Below, piece after piece: positions 28,889-36,752 of a stretch of DNA of 64,000 nucleotides (positions within the stretch are counted from its first letter, which is position 1; the number at the start of each line of letters is the position of its first letter). A program made the translations under genes and the position numbers. The DNA is taken from contig NZ_JACCFM010000001.1 in the NCBI RefSeq assembly GCF_013410665.1, positions 434,001 through 498,000 of the forward strand, in the 5' to 3' direction. Below the pieces are notes generated by a model. It saw only the letters and a list, made by a program, of their open reading frames with translations. It ran no database searches and was not told the DNA's origin. The DNA is from Leifsonia psychrotolerans (GTDB lineage: Bacteria; Actinomycetota; Actinomycetes; Actinomycetales; Microbacteriaceae).

Positions 28889-29706
28889 CCCACGAAGCCA
28901 TCATCACCGCGCGCGGACTGCGTAAGGAATTTCCCAGCGCCGGCCGTAGCCCGGTCGTCGCGGTGGATGACGTCTCGTTTGAGCTCTTCCCGAACGAGTG
29001 CCTGGCGATCGTGGGTGAGTCCGGATCCGGCAAAACGACCGTTGCGCGCATGCTCGTGGGCCTCGAATCCGTCAGCGGCGGCACGATCACCGTGCACGGC
29101 AACTCGCGCACCCAGGGGGTACACAAGCTCTCGGATCGGCGCCGCTGGGCTCGCGAGGTGCAATACGTGTTTCAGGATCCCTACTCCTCACTCAATGGGC
29201 GCCAGCGGATCGGTGACGTGATCTCCTCGAATGTGCGTCTACATGCCGCACCCTCTCAGACGCCCCGCCAGATCCAGATGGAGGCGCATGAAATTCTGGA
29301 GAGTGTCGGACTCGACTCCAAATTCTTTCAGCGCTTCCCGCGTGAACTCTCGGGCGGGCAGCGTCAGCGGGTCGCTATCGCGCGCGCGCTCGCGGCGAAG
29401 CCTGAGGTCATCGTGCTCGATGAGGCGGTTGCCGCGCTCGATGTGTCAATTCAGGCTCAGATTCTGAACCTGCTCAGTGACATCCGCGCCGCGCAGAAGG
29501 TGAGCTACCTGTTTATCTCTCACGACCTCGCTGTGGTGAATCAGATCTCCGACCGCATGATCGTGATGGAGCAGGGTCGGGTCGTCGACTCCGGCGCTAC
29601 CGCCGAGTTGCTGGCAAACCCTCAGCACGGGTACACAAGAGCCTTGCGCGCAGCGGTTCCCGGCCCGGGCTGGAAGCCGGTGCGCCGAGACAAGCTCAGC
29701 GCATGA
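28885..29706 (+). CDS. ABC importer ATPase, DppF type
   Basis: A 273-aa ATPase with Walker A IVGESGSGKTTVARML, Q-loop YVFQDPYSSLNGRQ, signature LSGGQRQRVAIARAL and Walker B VIVLDEAVAALD (Glu present, usual Pro-Thr replaced by Ala-Val). It pairs with the DppD-type subunit. It starts at a GTG inside the previous stop (28885) and overlaps the following amidohydrolase by ATGA at 29703-29706, tying import to hydrolysis. Confidence 0.93.
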   Translation: MTHEAIITARGLRKEFPSAGRSPVVAVDDVSFELFPNECLAIVGESGSGKTTVARMLVGLESVSGGTITVHGNSRTQGVHKLSDRRRWAREVQYVFQDPYSSLNGRQRIGDVISSNVRLHAAPSQTPRQIQMEAHEILESVGLDSKFFQRFPRELSGGQRQRVAIARALAAKPEVIVLDEAVAALDVSIQAQILNLLSDIRAAQKVSYLFISHDLAVVNQISDRMIVMEQGRVVDSGATAELLANPQHGYTRALRAAVPGPGWKPVRRDKLSA

Positions 29707-31190
29707 CTCAGCTGATCCGGGCGGCGTACGCGCTCGCCCACGACGGGCGCCAGATCGTCATGCTGCGCGATGTCGCGGTCGCCGTCGAGGGTCCCATTGT
29801 CGTAGCGGTTGCGGCCGGCAACGGCGGCCGGGTGCTGCTCGACGAGTCGCCCGACGCCGAGATCATCGACCTCGGCAACAGCCTGCTGATGCCCGGGCTG
29901 ATTGACCTTGATGCGCTCGGTGACATCGACCACTTGAACCTCGACTCGTGGTGGACGCCAGATCACGAGGCCCGACTGAACTGGTCGAGCGCGTACGCGG
30001 CCGGTGGCGCCCGCGAGGTGCTCACCGCGGACGAGCGGAGCGTACTCCGGCGATACTCGCTCGTGCAACTCATCCTGCACGGCATCACTTCGGCGATGCC
30101 GATCGCCACCGAGGTGCACGGCGCCTGGGCCGAGACTCACGACGACCTGCTCGACGTTGCCCGGACCGCGAGCGAACTGGGTTTGCGCACCTTCCTCGGG
30201 CCGTCCTATCGCAGCGCGGTACACACGACCGGGTCCGACGGTTCCGCCGAGATGCACGAGGATGAGGCGCGCGGTTGGGACGGTTTTCGCGAGGCCGTGC
30301 GTTTTCTGGACACCGCTGCCGCACTGCAGGATCCCCTCGTCTCCGGGATACTGGCCCCCTGCAGGGTCGAGACCGTGGCAGAGGATGTTTTGCGGGCGAC
30401 CGCGAAGGAGAGCGCGCGGCGCGGTGTTCTCGTACGGGCGCACGCGACCCAGGAGCTCTCGGAGCGGGCGATCATCAGGGAGAAGCACGATGCTACCCCG
30501 CTTGAGCTTCTCGAGCGGGTGGGCCTGCTGAATGAACGCCTCGTGCTCGCGCATGGGGTCTACCTTGATGTGCACCCCGACGTCCTGGGGCGTGATACGG
30601 GTGAGATCGCGCGGCTTGCTGCCGCGGGCGTTTCGATCGTTCACTGCCCACTGACGAACGCTCGATACGCATTCCTGCTTGAACGGATCTCGCAATACCT
30701 CGACCAGGGCGTGAACATTGCGCTCGGCACCGACTCGTTCCCGCCTGACCTGATCCGCGCGATTGACACCGGGGTGCAGACTGCCAAAGCACAGCATCGC
30801 GACCTCAGCATGGGTTACCTCGCCCAATACGTCGAGGCCGCCACGATGGGTGGCGCGAAGGCGCTGCACCGCGCCGATCTCGGGCGCATCGCCCACGGGG
30901 CGACCGCTGACCTTGTCGCGTTCTCTCTCGACGACTTCCGTGGGGGAGTGATCGACGACCCGATGCGCACGCTCGTGCTCTCCGGCACCGCGCGCGACGC
31001 CCACTTCAGCATGATCAACGGCCGGGTTGTCATGCGCGACGGTGTCATTCCCGGGGTCGATCTCCCGTCGCTGGCGGCGGCGGGGCAGCGCATCTTCGAC
31101 AAGCTACGCGCCGCGTATGCCGAACGCGACGCGTTGGGCGGTAGGGAGACCGACCTCTTCCCGCCGCTTTTTCCTCCGGGGGAGCAATGA
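29703..31190 (+). CDS. Atypical amidohydrolase (chlorohydrolase/TrzA-like)
   Basis: A 495-aa amidohydrolase-fold protein. The C-terminal half is canonical: RAHATQELSERA (His), LVLAHGVYLDVHP (His), NIALGTDSFPPDL (Asp) and a closing beta-sandwich with GRIAHGATADLVAF. The N-terminal metal motif is not: where relatives read PGLxxxHxH, this protein reads PGLIDLDALGDIDH, with Asp70 and Leu72 in place of the two His. It could use an altered metal site or lack hydrolase activity. It is the last gene of the operon and probably works on the imported compound or on the product of the first amidohydrolase. Confidence 0.8.
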   Translation: MTQLIRAAYALAHDGRQIVMLRDVAVAVEGPIVVAVAAGNGGRVLLDESPDAEIIDLGNSLLMPGLIDLDALGDIDHLNLDSWWTPDHEARLNWSSAYAAGGAREVLTADERSVLRRYSLVQLILHGITSAMPIATEVHGAWAETHDDLLDVARTASELGLRTFLGPSYRSAVHTTGSDGSAEMHEDEARGWDGFREAVRFLDTAAALQDPLVSGILAPCRVETVAEDVLRATAKESARRGVLVRAHATQELSERAIIREKHDATPLELLERVGLLNERLVLAHGVYLDVHPDVLGRDTGEIARLAAAGVSIVHCPLTNARYAFLLERISQYLDQGVNIALGTDSFPPDLIRAIDTGVQTAKAQHRDLSMGYLAQYVEAATMGGAKALHRADLGRIAHGATADLVAFSLDDFRGGVIDDPMRTLVLSGTARDAHFSMINGRVVMRDGVIPGVDLPSLAAAGQRIFDKLRAAYAERDALGGRETDLFPPLFPPGEQ

Positions 31191-31266
31191 TCTGATCGGG
31201 GAGCACATCCGATTGGCGACATCGGCCACGTCCAGCCGAGAGAGCCTCTCGCCCTGAAGGGGCGCG

Positions 31267-31397
31267 GGTGTGCTGCATCTCGCGGGAAGGCGACCTGGAC
31301 GGATGATTCGGCGACGATGACGACAGTACTGCGCTCGGGCCACTGTGCGGCGCAGGGCATCCTCGGCCACGAGCTTTCGTTTTGGTGGGTTGCGTAG
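31267..31397 (+). pseudogene. C-terminal fragment of a flavin amine oxidase
   Basis: GVLHLAG followed, after a one-base deletion, by ATWTDDSATMTTVLRSGHCA and AQGILGHELSF. This closely copies the tail of the intact amine oxidase encoded at 35322-36671 (GVLHFAGEATWTEDPATV...ILGRELSF). Only the last roughly 44 codons remain, ending in TAG at 31395. The other bases of 31191-31266 show nothing. Confidence 0.75.
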
Positions 31398-31414
31398 CGC
31401 TCTCTGACTGAGGC

Positions 31415-32944
31415 TCACCCTTCTTTGGTGGCCGAAGAGGGCATTCCTCGGGTCTCATTCAGCGTGTACTGAGCCATCATCCCTTGGTCTTCGTGCCAGA
31501 GCAGATGGCAGTGATACATGTAAGGCGTCGTCGGGTCGACATGATCGCCGAACGGAATGACCAGCTCGGCTGTGCTCTTCGGGGGAATGAACACTGTGTC
31601 CTTCCATCCGGGGATGGTGACGGTTGAGGCGGAACCGGTCAGTGCATGCACCGTGAATTGGGTTCCGTGAATGTGGAAGTTGTGAGCGCGTGTCGACGCG
31701 TTCGTGACGATCCAGCGTTCGGTGGTCTGGGCGGTGACGCGGGTGTCGATGCGGTTCATCTCCATCGTCTGCCCGTTGATCGTCACGTCGCCCAGCACGA
31801 AGTTTCGCCGAACGGATGCGCTGTCCGGCAGCGGCAGCGGGTCGGACGGAAGCGAGCGGGGAAGCGATCGCTGGCCGCCCAGCACTGCGGCGCCGGTGAT
31901 GCGAAGGAGGTCGACTGTGTCGTGGGCTCCGGAGACGATGTTGTCGCGATTGCTCATGCCGAGCTCGTGCGGCACTGATCGCACAACGATCTCTGCGCCC
32001 TGTCGCACCTCCACGAGGATTTCGGCTCGCTCGGCGGGGGAGAGGAGCAGATTTGTGAGCGTCACCGGTGCGGAAAGCAGACCGCCGTCCGTGGCGACGA
32101 GATGGAAGGGCTCGCCGGTCGACAGCGTCAGGTTGTAGCAGCGGGCGGCCGACGCGTTGAGGATGCGGAAACGGACGAGGTTCGTGGAAGCATGGAACTG
32201 CGGCCGGTGGGTGCCGTTGACGATCGCGGTGTTGCCAATCCGGCCGATCGGTGACCCGGTCGGAGTTCCCGGCTTCCCACCGCCAGGCTGAATTGTGACG
32301 TCTTGGATGATCAGCGGGATGTCGTCCACTCCGTAGTTCGAGGGCAACCCTGGGGTCGGCTCCGCGGGGTCGATGAGGAAAAGTCCGGCCATGCCTCGAC
32401 TGATCTGTAACTCCGTCTGCCCATGCGGGTGAGGGTGGTACCAGAGGGTCGCGGGCGGTTGATTGATCTGCCACGCGGCCGTCCAGGTGTTTCCGGGCCT
32501 GATGGTCTGGTGGGGGGTGCCGTCCTGGCGTGCCGGAAGGATCATGCCGTGCCAGTGTGCGGTGGTGGGCATGTCCAGTTCGTTGGTGACGTGGACGCGC
32601 ACTCGTTCTCCGCGGACGGCCCGGATGGTGGGGGCAAGATAGGCGCCGTTGAATCCCAGTGTTGCGAACGCGACAGCGGGCACGAGTTCCGTTTCACCGG
32701 ACTGCGCGCTGAGGCGGAAGACCCGTTCGCCGTCGATGAGCTCCGAGCCCAGCTCCGGGGGGATGCGTAGAGGAGTGTCAAACGAGAAGCCGTCCTCCAC
32801 CGATCGCCCCTCGGTGATCCAATAGCCACCCGCGCCCAAAGTGACGATCCCACCCACCCCGAGCAGCAGCGTCCGTCGGCTGAGGCGAATCGGCGGCGGA
32901 CCATCCGCTGGCGGCGTGGGGGTGCTGTCGGCATCGTTTCTCAT
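31415..32944 (-). CDS. Multicopper oxidase with Tat-type signal
   Basis: A 509-aa three-domain copper oxidase (CueO/laccase type). The N-terminus has a twin-arginine signal (LSRRTLLLGVGGIVTLG), so it is exported folded. All four copper motifs are intact: HWHGM at 130-134, WYHPHPHG, HNFHIHGTQF, and HCHLLWHEDQGMM from 478, the last with Met as the likely axial ligand of the blue copper. Such enzymes oxidise Cu(I), other metals or phenols with oxygen. It is the third gene of the ArsR-SulP-oxidase operon, overlapping SulP by 4 bp. The pairing with an anion transporter is unusual. Confidence 0.93.
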   Translation of the reverse strand: MRNDADSTPTPPADGPPPIRLSRRTLLLGVGGIVTLGAGGYWITEGRSVEDGFSFDTPLRIPPELGSELIDGERVFRLSAQSGETELVPAVAFATLGFNGAYLAPTIRAVRGERVRVHVTNELDMPTTAHWHGMILPARQDGTPHQTIRPGNTWTAAWQINQPPATLWYHPHPHGQTELQISRGMAGLFLIDPAEPTPGLPSNYGVDDIPLIIQDVTIQPGGGKPGTPTGSPIGRIGNTAIVNGTHRPQFHASTNLVRFRILNASAARCYNLTLSTGEPFHLVATDGGLLSAPVTLTNLLLSPAERAEILVEVRQGAEIVVRSVPHELGMSNRDNIVSGAHDTVDLLRITGAAVLGGQRSLPRSLPSDPLPLPDSASVRRNFVLGDVTINGQTMEMNRIDTRVTAQTTERWIVTNASTRAHNFHIHGTQFTVHALTGSASTVTIPGWKDTVFIPPKSTAELVIPFGDHVDPTTPYMYHCHLLWHEDQGMMAQYTLNETRGMPSSATKEG

Positions 32945-34620
32945 GCGGTTGCGTCGCCGACCCGGGGCACGGAGGAACGGGCAGTGTGGGAACGGGCAAT
33001 GTGTGAGCGGGCGTGGGCAATCGCGGGGTCGAGCTCGGCGAAGAGATGGTTGGGGTGGCGGAGCGAGCCGATTACGCCGAGTCGGTCGAGCAGCTGCAGA
33101 TGCTCGGGGCGGATGCCCTTGATGAGCACCGTGACGCCCCGGCGTTCCAAGGCGGTGACGAGTTCGGCGAGGGTGTGTGCGCCGGTCGCGTCAACGAGCT
33201 GCAGCTGGGAGAGCCGCACGATCACCACCTCGATTCCACGGTGGCTGCTGATGCGGTCGAGGAGACGTTCGGCCGCGCCGAAAAACAGGGAGCCGTCGAT
33301 GCGGAACAGGGCGATCCGCTCATCGCCGACCGCCGGATCGCCGGGCAACTCCTCCCGCCGCACACCGCTGGCGGTGCTCAAGGCGCGCAGGGCAAAGAAC
33401 GCGGCCACCCCAATGCCGATGCCGACGGCGATGATGAGGTCGAAGCTCACCGTGATGAGTGCCGTGACGACGAACACGATGGCATCCGACCGTGTCGACC
33501 GCAGCACCTGTTTGATCATCGTCGGAGAGATCATTCGCGCCGCGGTCACTATCAGCACGCCACTGAGTGCCGCGAGTGGAATCACCGCGACGACATTCGC
33601 GGCCAGGTAGACGACCGCCAGGAGGGCCAGTGAATGCACGATCGCGGAGGCGCGGGTTCGGGCGCCGGAGCGCACGTTGACCGCGGTGCGGGCGATGGCG
33701 CCGGTGGCGGGCATGCCGCCGAAGAATCCGGAGGCGATGGAGGCGAGGCCCTGGCCGACGAGCTCTCGATCGGGGTTGTAGGGTCCGGTGTCGGCCATCG
33801 ACGCGGCGACCCGGGCCGAGAGCAGCGATTCAATGGCGGCCAGAGCTGCCACCGCGAATGCGGGGCCGACCAGGCTGGCCAGGCTGCCCATCTCGACCAC
33901 CGGGAAGGCGGGGAGCGGGAGCGAATGGGGGAGGGCTCCAATCGTGGCCAGTGGGAGGGCGAAGACGAGCGAGGCAAGTGTGACCACCACGATCGCGATG
34001 AACGACGCCGGAAGACGACCGCTGACCCGCCCGAGCGACAGCATCACGACGGCCACAGCCACAACGGCGGCTATCGGGAGAAGCGCGGCCGGCCAGTCCG
34101 CGGCGGCAACGGACTCGATGGCGGCGACCGCGGAATTCGTGCTGCGGCCGGTGGCGCTTGCGCCGACTGCGGCAGGAATCTGCTGCAGAAAGATGATCAC
34201 ACCGATGCCGACCGTGAACCCCTCGATCACCGGCCACGGGAGGTAACTCACGGTTCGGCCCAGGCGCAGGAGGCCACCGAGCAGCACGATGACGCCCGCT
34301 AAAACGCTGACCACCACGACGGCTCCGACACCATGGCTGACCACGATCGGGGCGAGCACCACGACCATCGCGCCCGTCGGCCCCGACACCTGCACGTTCG
34401 AGCCGCCGAACACTGCCGCGACCAGGCCCGCGACGATCGCGGTGATGAGGCCCGCTGCCGCTCCGGCGCCGGAACTCACGCCGAATGCGAGGGCCAGCGG
34501 TAAAGCGACGATGCCGACTGTGATGCCCGCAAGGAGGTCGCTGCGCCAGCTCGTGCGGAGTACTCGGTAGTCCGCGCGGCCGGGCAGCAACGACCGCACC
34601 GACGTCCACGTGCGACTCAT
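32941..34620 (-). CDS. SulP family anion transporter with STAS domain
   Basis: A 559-aa transporter with 10-12 helices, the SulP core sequence (LLAGITVGIVALPLALAFGV; the VSGPTGAMVVVLAPIV re-entrant segment), and a cytoplasmic C-terminal STAS domain (about residues 430-530; VVIVRLSQLQLVDATGAHTL). SulP proteins carry sulfate, bicarbonate or related anions. The tail is an odd repetitive stretch, HARSHIARSHTARS. It overlaps both the ArsR gene (34617-34620) and the oxidase gene (32941-32944). Which anion it carries cannot be told. Confidence 0.93.
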   Translation of the reverse strand: MSRTWTSVRSLLPGRADYRVLRTSWRSDLLAGITVGIVALPLALAFGVSSGAGAAAGLITAIVAGLVAAVFGGSNVQVSGPTGAMVVVLAPIVVSHGVGAVVVVSVLAGVIVLLGGLLRLGRTVSYLPWPVIEGFTVGIGVIIFLQQIPAAVGASATGRSTNSAVAAIESVAAADWPAALLPIAAVVAVAVVMLSLGRVSGRLPASFIAIVVVTLASLVFALPLATIGALPHSLPLPAFPVVEMGSLASLVGPAFAVAALAAIESLLSARVAASMADTGPYNPDRELVGQGLASIASGFFGGMPATGAIARTAVNVRSGARTRASAIVHSLALLAVVYLAANVVAVIPLAALSGVLIVTAARMISPTMIKQVLRSTRSDAIVFVVTALITVSFDLIIAVGIGIGVAAFFALRALSTASGVRREELPGDPAVGDERIALFRIDGSLFFGAAERLLDRISSHRGIEVVIVRLSQLQLVDATGAHTLAELVTALERRGVTVLIKGIRPEHLQLLDRLGVIGSLRHPNHLFAELDPAIAHARSHIARSHTARSSVPRVGDATA

Positions 34621-34997
34621 TCGGCGCTCACACTCGGTGCGGCGGTCAGTGCGGGAAGGGCCTCGACCGCGGTGAGTTGTGTCTGCGCGGAGTTGAGAAC
34701 CTCGGTCAGCAACTGTCGAGCGACCCGGAGCAGCTCCGCTACCTGCGGGAATGCCAGCCTGTAGTACACAACGCTCGCGCGCCGTTCGGACACGACCAAG
34801 CCATACCGGCGCAGCACAGCGAGATGCTGCGACAAATGCGAGGCCTCAAGGCCGGTCTGAGAGATCATGTCCGACACCGAAGCCTCATCAGCACCGGTGA
34901 GGATTTCAAGCAGCCGAATTCGATACGGATGCGCGAGACCCTTGAAGAGATTTGCCTTGATCTCGTAGAGCGGGCGTTGCGCGTCGACGCCCCTCAT
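34617..34997 (-). CDS. ArsR family transcriptional regulator
   Basis: A 126-aa winged-helix repressor: FKGLAHPYRIRLLEILTGAD, then DMISQTGLEASHLSQHLAVL as the recognition helix region, and a wing at ERRASVVYYRL. There is no cysteine in the protein, so the usual ArsR/SmtB thiol metal sites are absent; the inducer may be a non-metal signal, or metal bound by His/Asp residues. It starts the operon with SulP and the oxidase. The inverted repeat at 35059-35072 is the likely operator. Confidence 0.88.
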   Translation of the reverse strand: MRGVDAQRPLYEIKANLFKGLAHPYRIRLLEILTGADEASVSDMISQTGLEASHLSQHLAVLRRYGLVVSERRASVVYYRLAFPQVAELLRVARQLLTEVLNSAQTQLTAVEALPALTAAPSVSAE

Positions 34998-35058
34998 TGG
35001 AGTCGTCCGTGGGACGTGGAGAGCCGGGCCAGCCGGAAATGCTGACTTGATAAATCCG

Positions 35059-35072
35059 TCATATCAATATGA
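35059..35072. promoter_or_regulatory. Probable ArsR operator
   Basis: TCATATCAATATGA is a palindrome of two 6-bp arms with a 2-base centre, AT-rich in a GC-rich context, 62 bp upstream of the ArsR start. Confidence 0.5.
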
Positions 35073-35120
35073 TACTCGTGCAGTCTCGGGATCTCGACGG
35101 TCACGGTCACGGTCACGGTC

Positions 35121-35300
35121 CGTTGGTCGAGCTGTCCCGTTGGTCGAGCGTGTTGAGACCCTGCTCCATCCCGTTGGTCGAGCGTGTCGAGGCCCTGCTC
35201 CATCCGTTGGTCGAGCGTGTCGAGACCCTGCTCCATCCCGTTGGTCGAGCGTGTCGAGACCCTGCTCCATCCCGTTGGTCGAGCGTGTCGAGACCCTGCA
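35121..35300. repeat. Tandem array of a 33-34 bp CGTTGGTCGAG repeat
   Basis: The core CGTTGGTCGAG recurs at 35121, 35138, 35172, 35205, 35239 and 35273, that is one short copy then five copies 33-34 bp apart. The full unit reads CGTTGGTCGAGCGTGTCGAG and continues ACCCTGCTCCATCC. Copies differ by single changes (GTTGAG, GAGGCC). It is preceded by GGTCAC triplications at 35099-35120. The array fills the space between the ArsR operator and the amine oxidase promoter. The same core recurs at 62714-62811. No CRISPR-like spacers are present. Confidence 0.9.
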
Positions 35301-35321
35301 ACCGGTTGCTAGCCTGATCCC

Positions 35322-36671
35322 ATGGAGATTTTTGACACCGTCGTCATCGGAGCGGGCGTTTCTGGGCTGACTGCGGCTCGGCTGCTCGCGCAGTCCGGCC
35401 AGAGTGTCGTCGTACTCGAGGCCCGTGACCGTATCGGTGGCCGCACCGTCACCGCGCGTTCGGACGGATTCATCGCCGACCGCGGGGCCTCATGGATTCA
35501 CGGGATTGACGGCAACCCGTTGACCGAGGTGGTGGCCGCGTTCGGGATGCCCACTGTGGAATTTACGGTGGGCAGTTACCAGCCCGATGGGCGTCCCATC
35601 GCGTATTACGGACCGACCGGGCGCCGTCTGAGCGACGAGGACGTTGCCCGTTTCGCCGACGACATCCGTGACTTCGACCGGCACCTCGCCGTCTCGATCG
35701 CCGCAGCCGAACTCGGTAGTTCCTACGAGGATGCCATCACCGTCACACTGGCCACGCTCGGCTGGGATGCCGACCGCGCCGAGCGCGTGCGGGAGTTCGT
35801 GCGACACCGCTCCGAAGAGCAATACGGCGTCGAGGCCAGGCTTCTGGATGCGCATGGCCTCGATGACGACACCGTGGAGGGGGACGAGGTTATCTTCCCC
35901 GACGGCTTCGACCGGCTCGCGGAACATTTGGCCATGGGGCTCGACGTGAGACTCGAGCATGTGGTCACGCGCGTTGCATGGTCAGGTGACGGAGTCACCG
36001 TCGGGTGTGGGCAGGGGGAGTTCACGGCGAACCGAGTGGTGGTCACGGTTCCGATCGGCGTCGTGCAGTCGGGTGACCTGAGTTTTGATCCCGCGTTGCC
36101 CGAGTGGCTGGCCGGCGCCATCGACGGTTTCGAGATGAACAACTTCGAAAAGGTATTCCTGCGTTTTCCGACCCGGTTTTGGGACACGGATGTCTACGCG
36201 ATTCGTCAGCAGGGCGAAGCCGGCACGTGGTGGCACTCCTGGTACGACCTGACCGACCTGCACGGAGTGCCGACCCTGCTCACCTTTGCAGCGGGACCGA
36301 GCGCCATCGAAACGCGTGGGTGGGACGACGCCCGGATCGCAGAGTCCGTGCTGCAGGCCTTGCGCGGGCTCTACGGGGAGCGAGTCGAGCGCCCCGACCG
36401 TGTGCTGATCACGGACTGGCAGAATGACCCGTATTCCCGCGGGTCGTACGCGTACATGAAGCCCGGATCGAGCCCCGAAGACCACGACCTGTTGGCCACT
36501 CCGGTCGACGGTGTGCTGCACTTTGCCGGTGAGGCGACGTGGACGGAGGATCCCGCGACGGTCACGGCCGCGCTGCGCTCAGGGCACCGCGCGGCTCAGA
36601 ATATCCTCGGCCGGGAGCTGTCGTTCGCCGGGTTGCCGGATACGCTCCCCACCAAGCTGACCGCGAGCTGA
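35322..36671 (+). CDS. Flavin-containing amine oxidase
   Basis: A 449-aa FAD enzyme of the monoamine/polyamine oxidase family, which oxidises amines to aldehydes with release of peroxide. The dinucleotide motif VIGAGVSGLTAARLL (Gly10/12/15), LEARDRIGGRT and the C-terminal FAD contact LHFAGEATWTEDPATV are intact. The length fits putrescine/polyamine oxidases, but the substrate is not determined. ATG 35322 has TAGCCT six bases upstream and no ribosome binding site, suggesting a leaderless message. A 131-bp copy of its 3' end lies at 31267-31397. Confidence 0.9.
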   Translation: MEIFDTVVIGAGVSGLTAARLLAQSGQSVVVLEARDRIGGRTVTARSDGFIADRGASWIHGIDGNPLTEVVAAFGMPTVEFTVGSYQPDGRPIAYYGPTGRRLSDEDVARFADDIRDFDRHLAVSIAAAELGSSYEDAITVTLATLGWDADRAERVREFVRHRSEEQYGVEARLLDAHGLDDDTVEGDEVIFPDGFDRLAEHLAMGLDVRLEHVVTRVAWSGDGVTVGCGQGEFTANRVVVTVPIGVVQSGDLSFDPALPEWLAGAIDGFEMNNFEKVFLRFPTRFWDTDVYAIRQQGEAGTWWHSWYDLTDLHGVPTLLTFAAGPSAIETRGWDDARIAESVLQALRGLYGERVERPDRVLITDWQNDPYSRGSYAYMKPGSSPEDHDLLATPVDGVLHFAGEATWTEDPATVTAALRSGHRAAQNILGRELSFAGLPDTLPTKLTAS

Positions 36672-36691
36672 CCGCGAGCTGACCGCGAGCT
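36659..36691. repeat. Three 11-bp tandem repeats across the amine oxidase stop
   Basis: GACCGCGAGCT occurs three times perfectly (36659, 36670, 36681). The stop codon TGA at 36669-36671 straddles the first junction, so copy number can change without altering the protein. Confidence 0.9.
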
Positions 36692-36752
36692 GACGTGGGC
36701 CGAAGGGTTGGCGATCCCGAGGGATGACCAGTAGCCGCGTGTGCGTCGTGCT

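Noticed and set aside
29622..31004. 460-codon open frame on the minus strand
   Set aside because: Antisense to the second amidohydrolase; composition of a shadow frame.
35099..35120. GGTCAC hexamer triplication as a regulator site
   Set aside because: Simple slippage sequence next to the larger repeat; no dyad structure.
35121..35300. Possible CRISPR array
   Set aside because: The copies are contiguous with no unique spacers, vary in period, and there are no cas genes; this is a tandem repeat.
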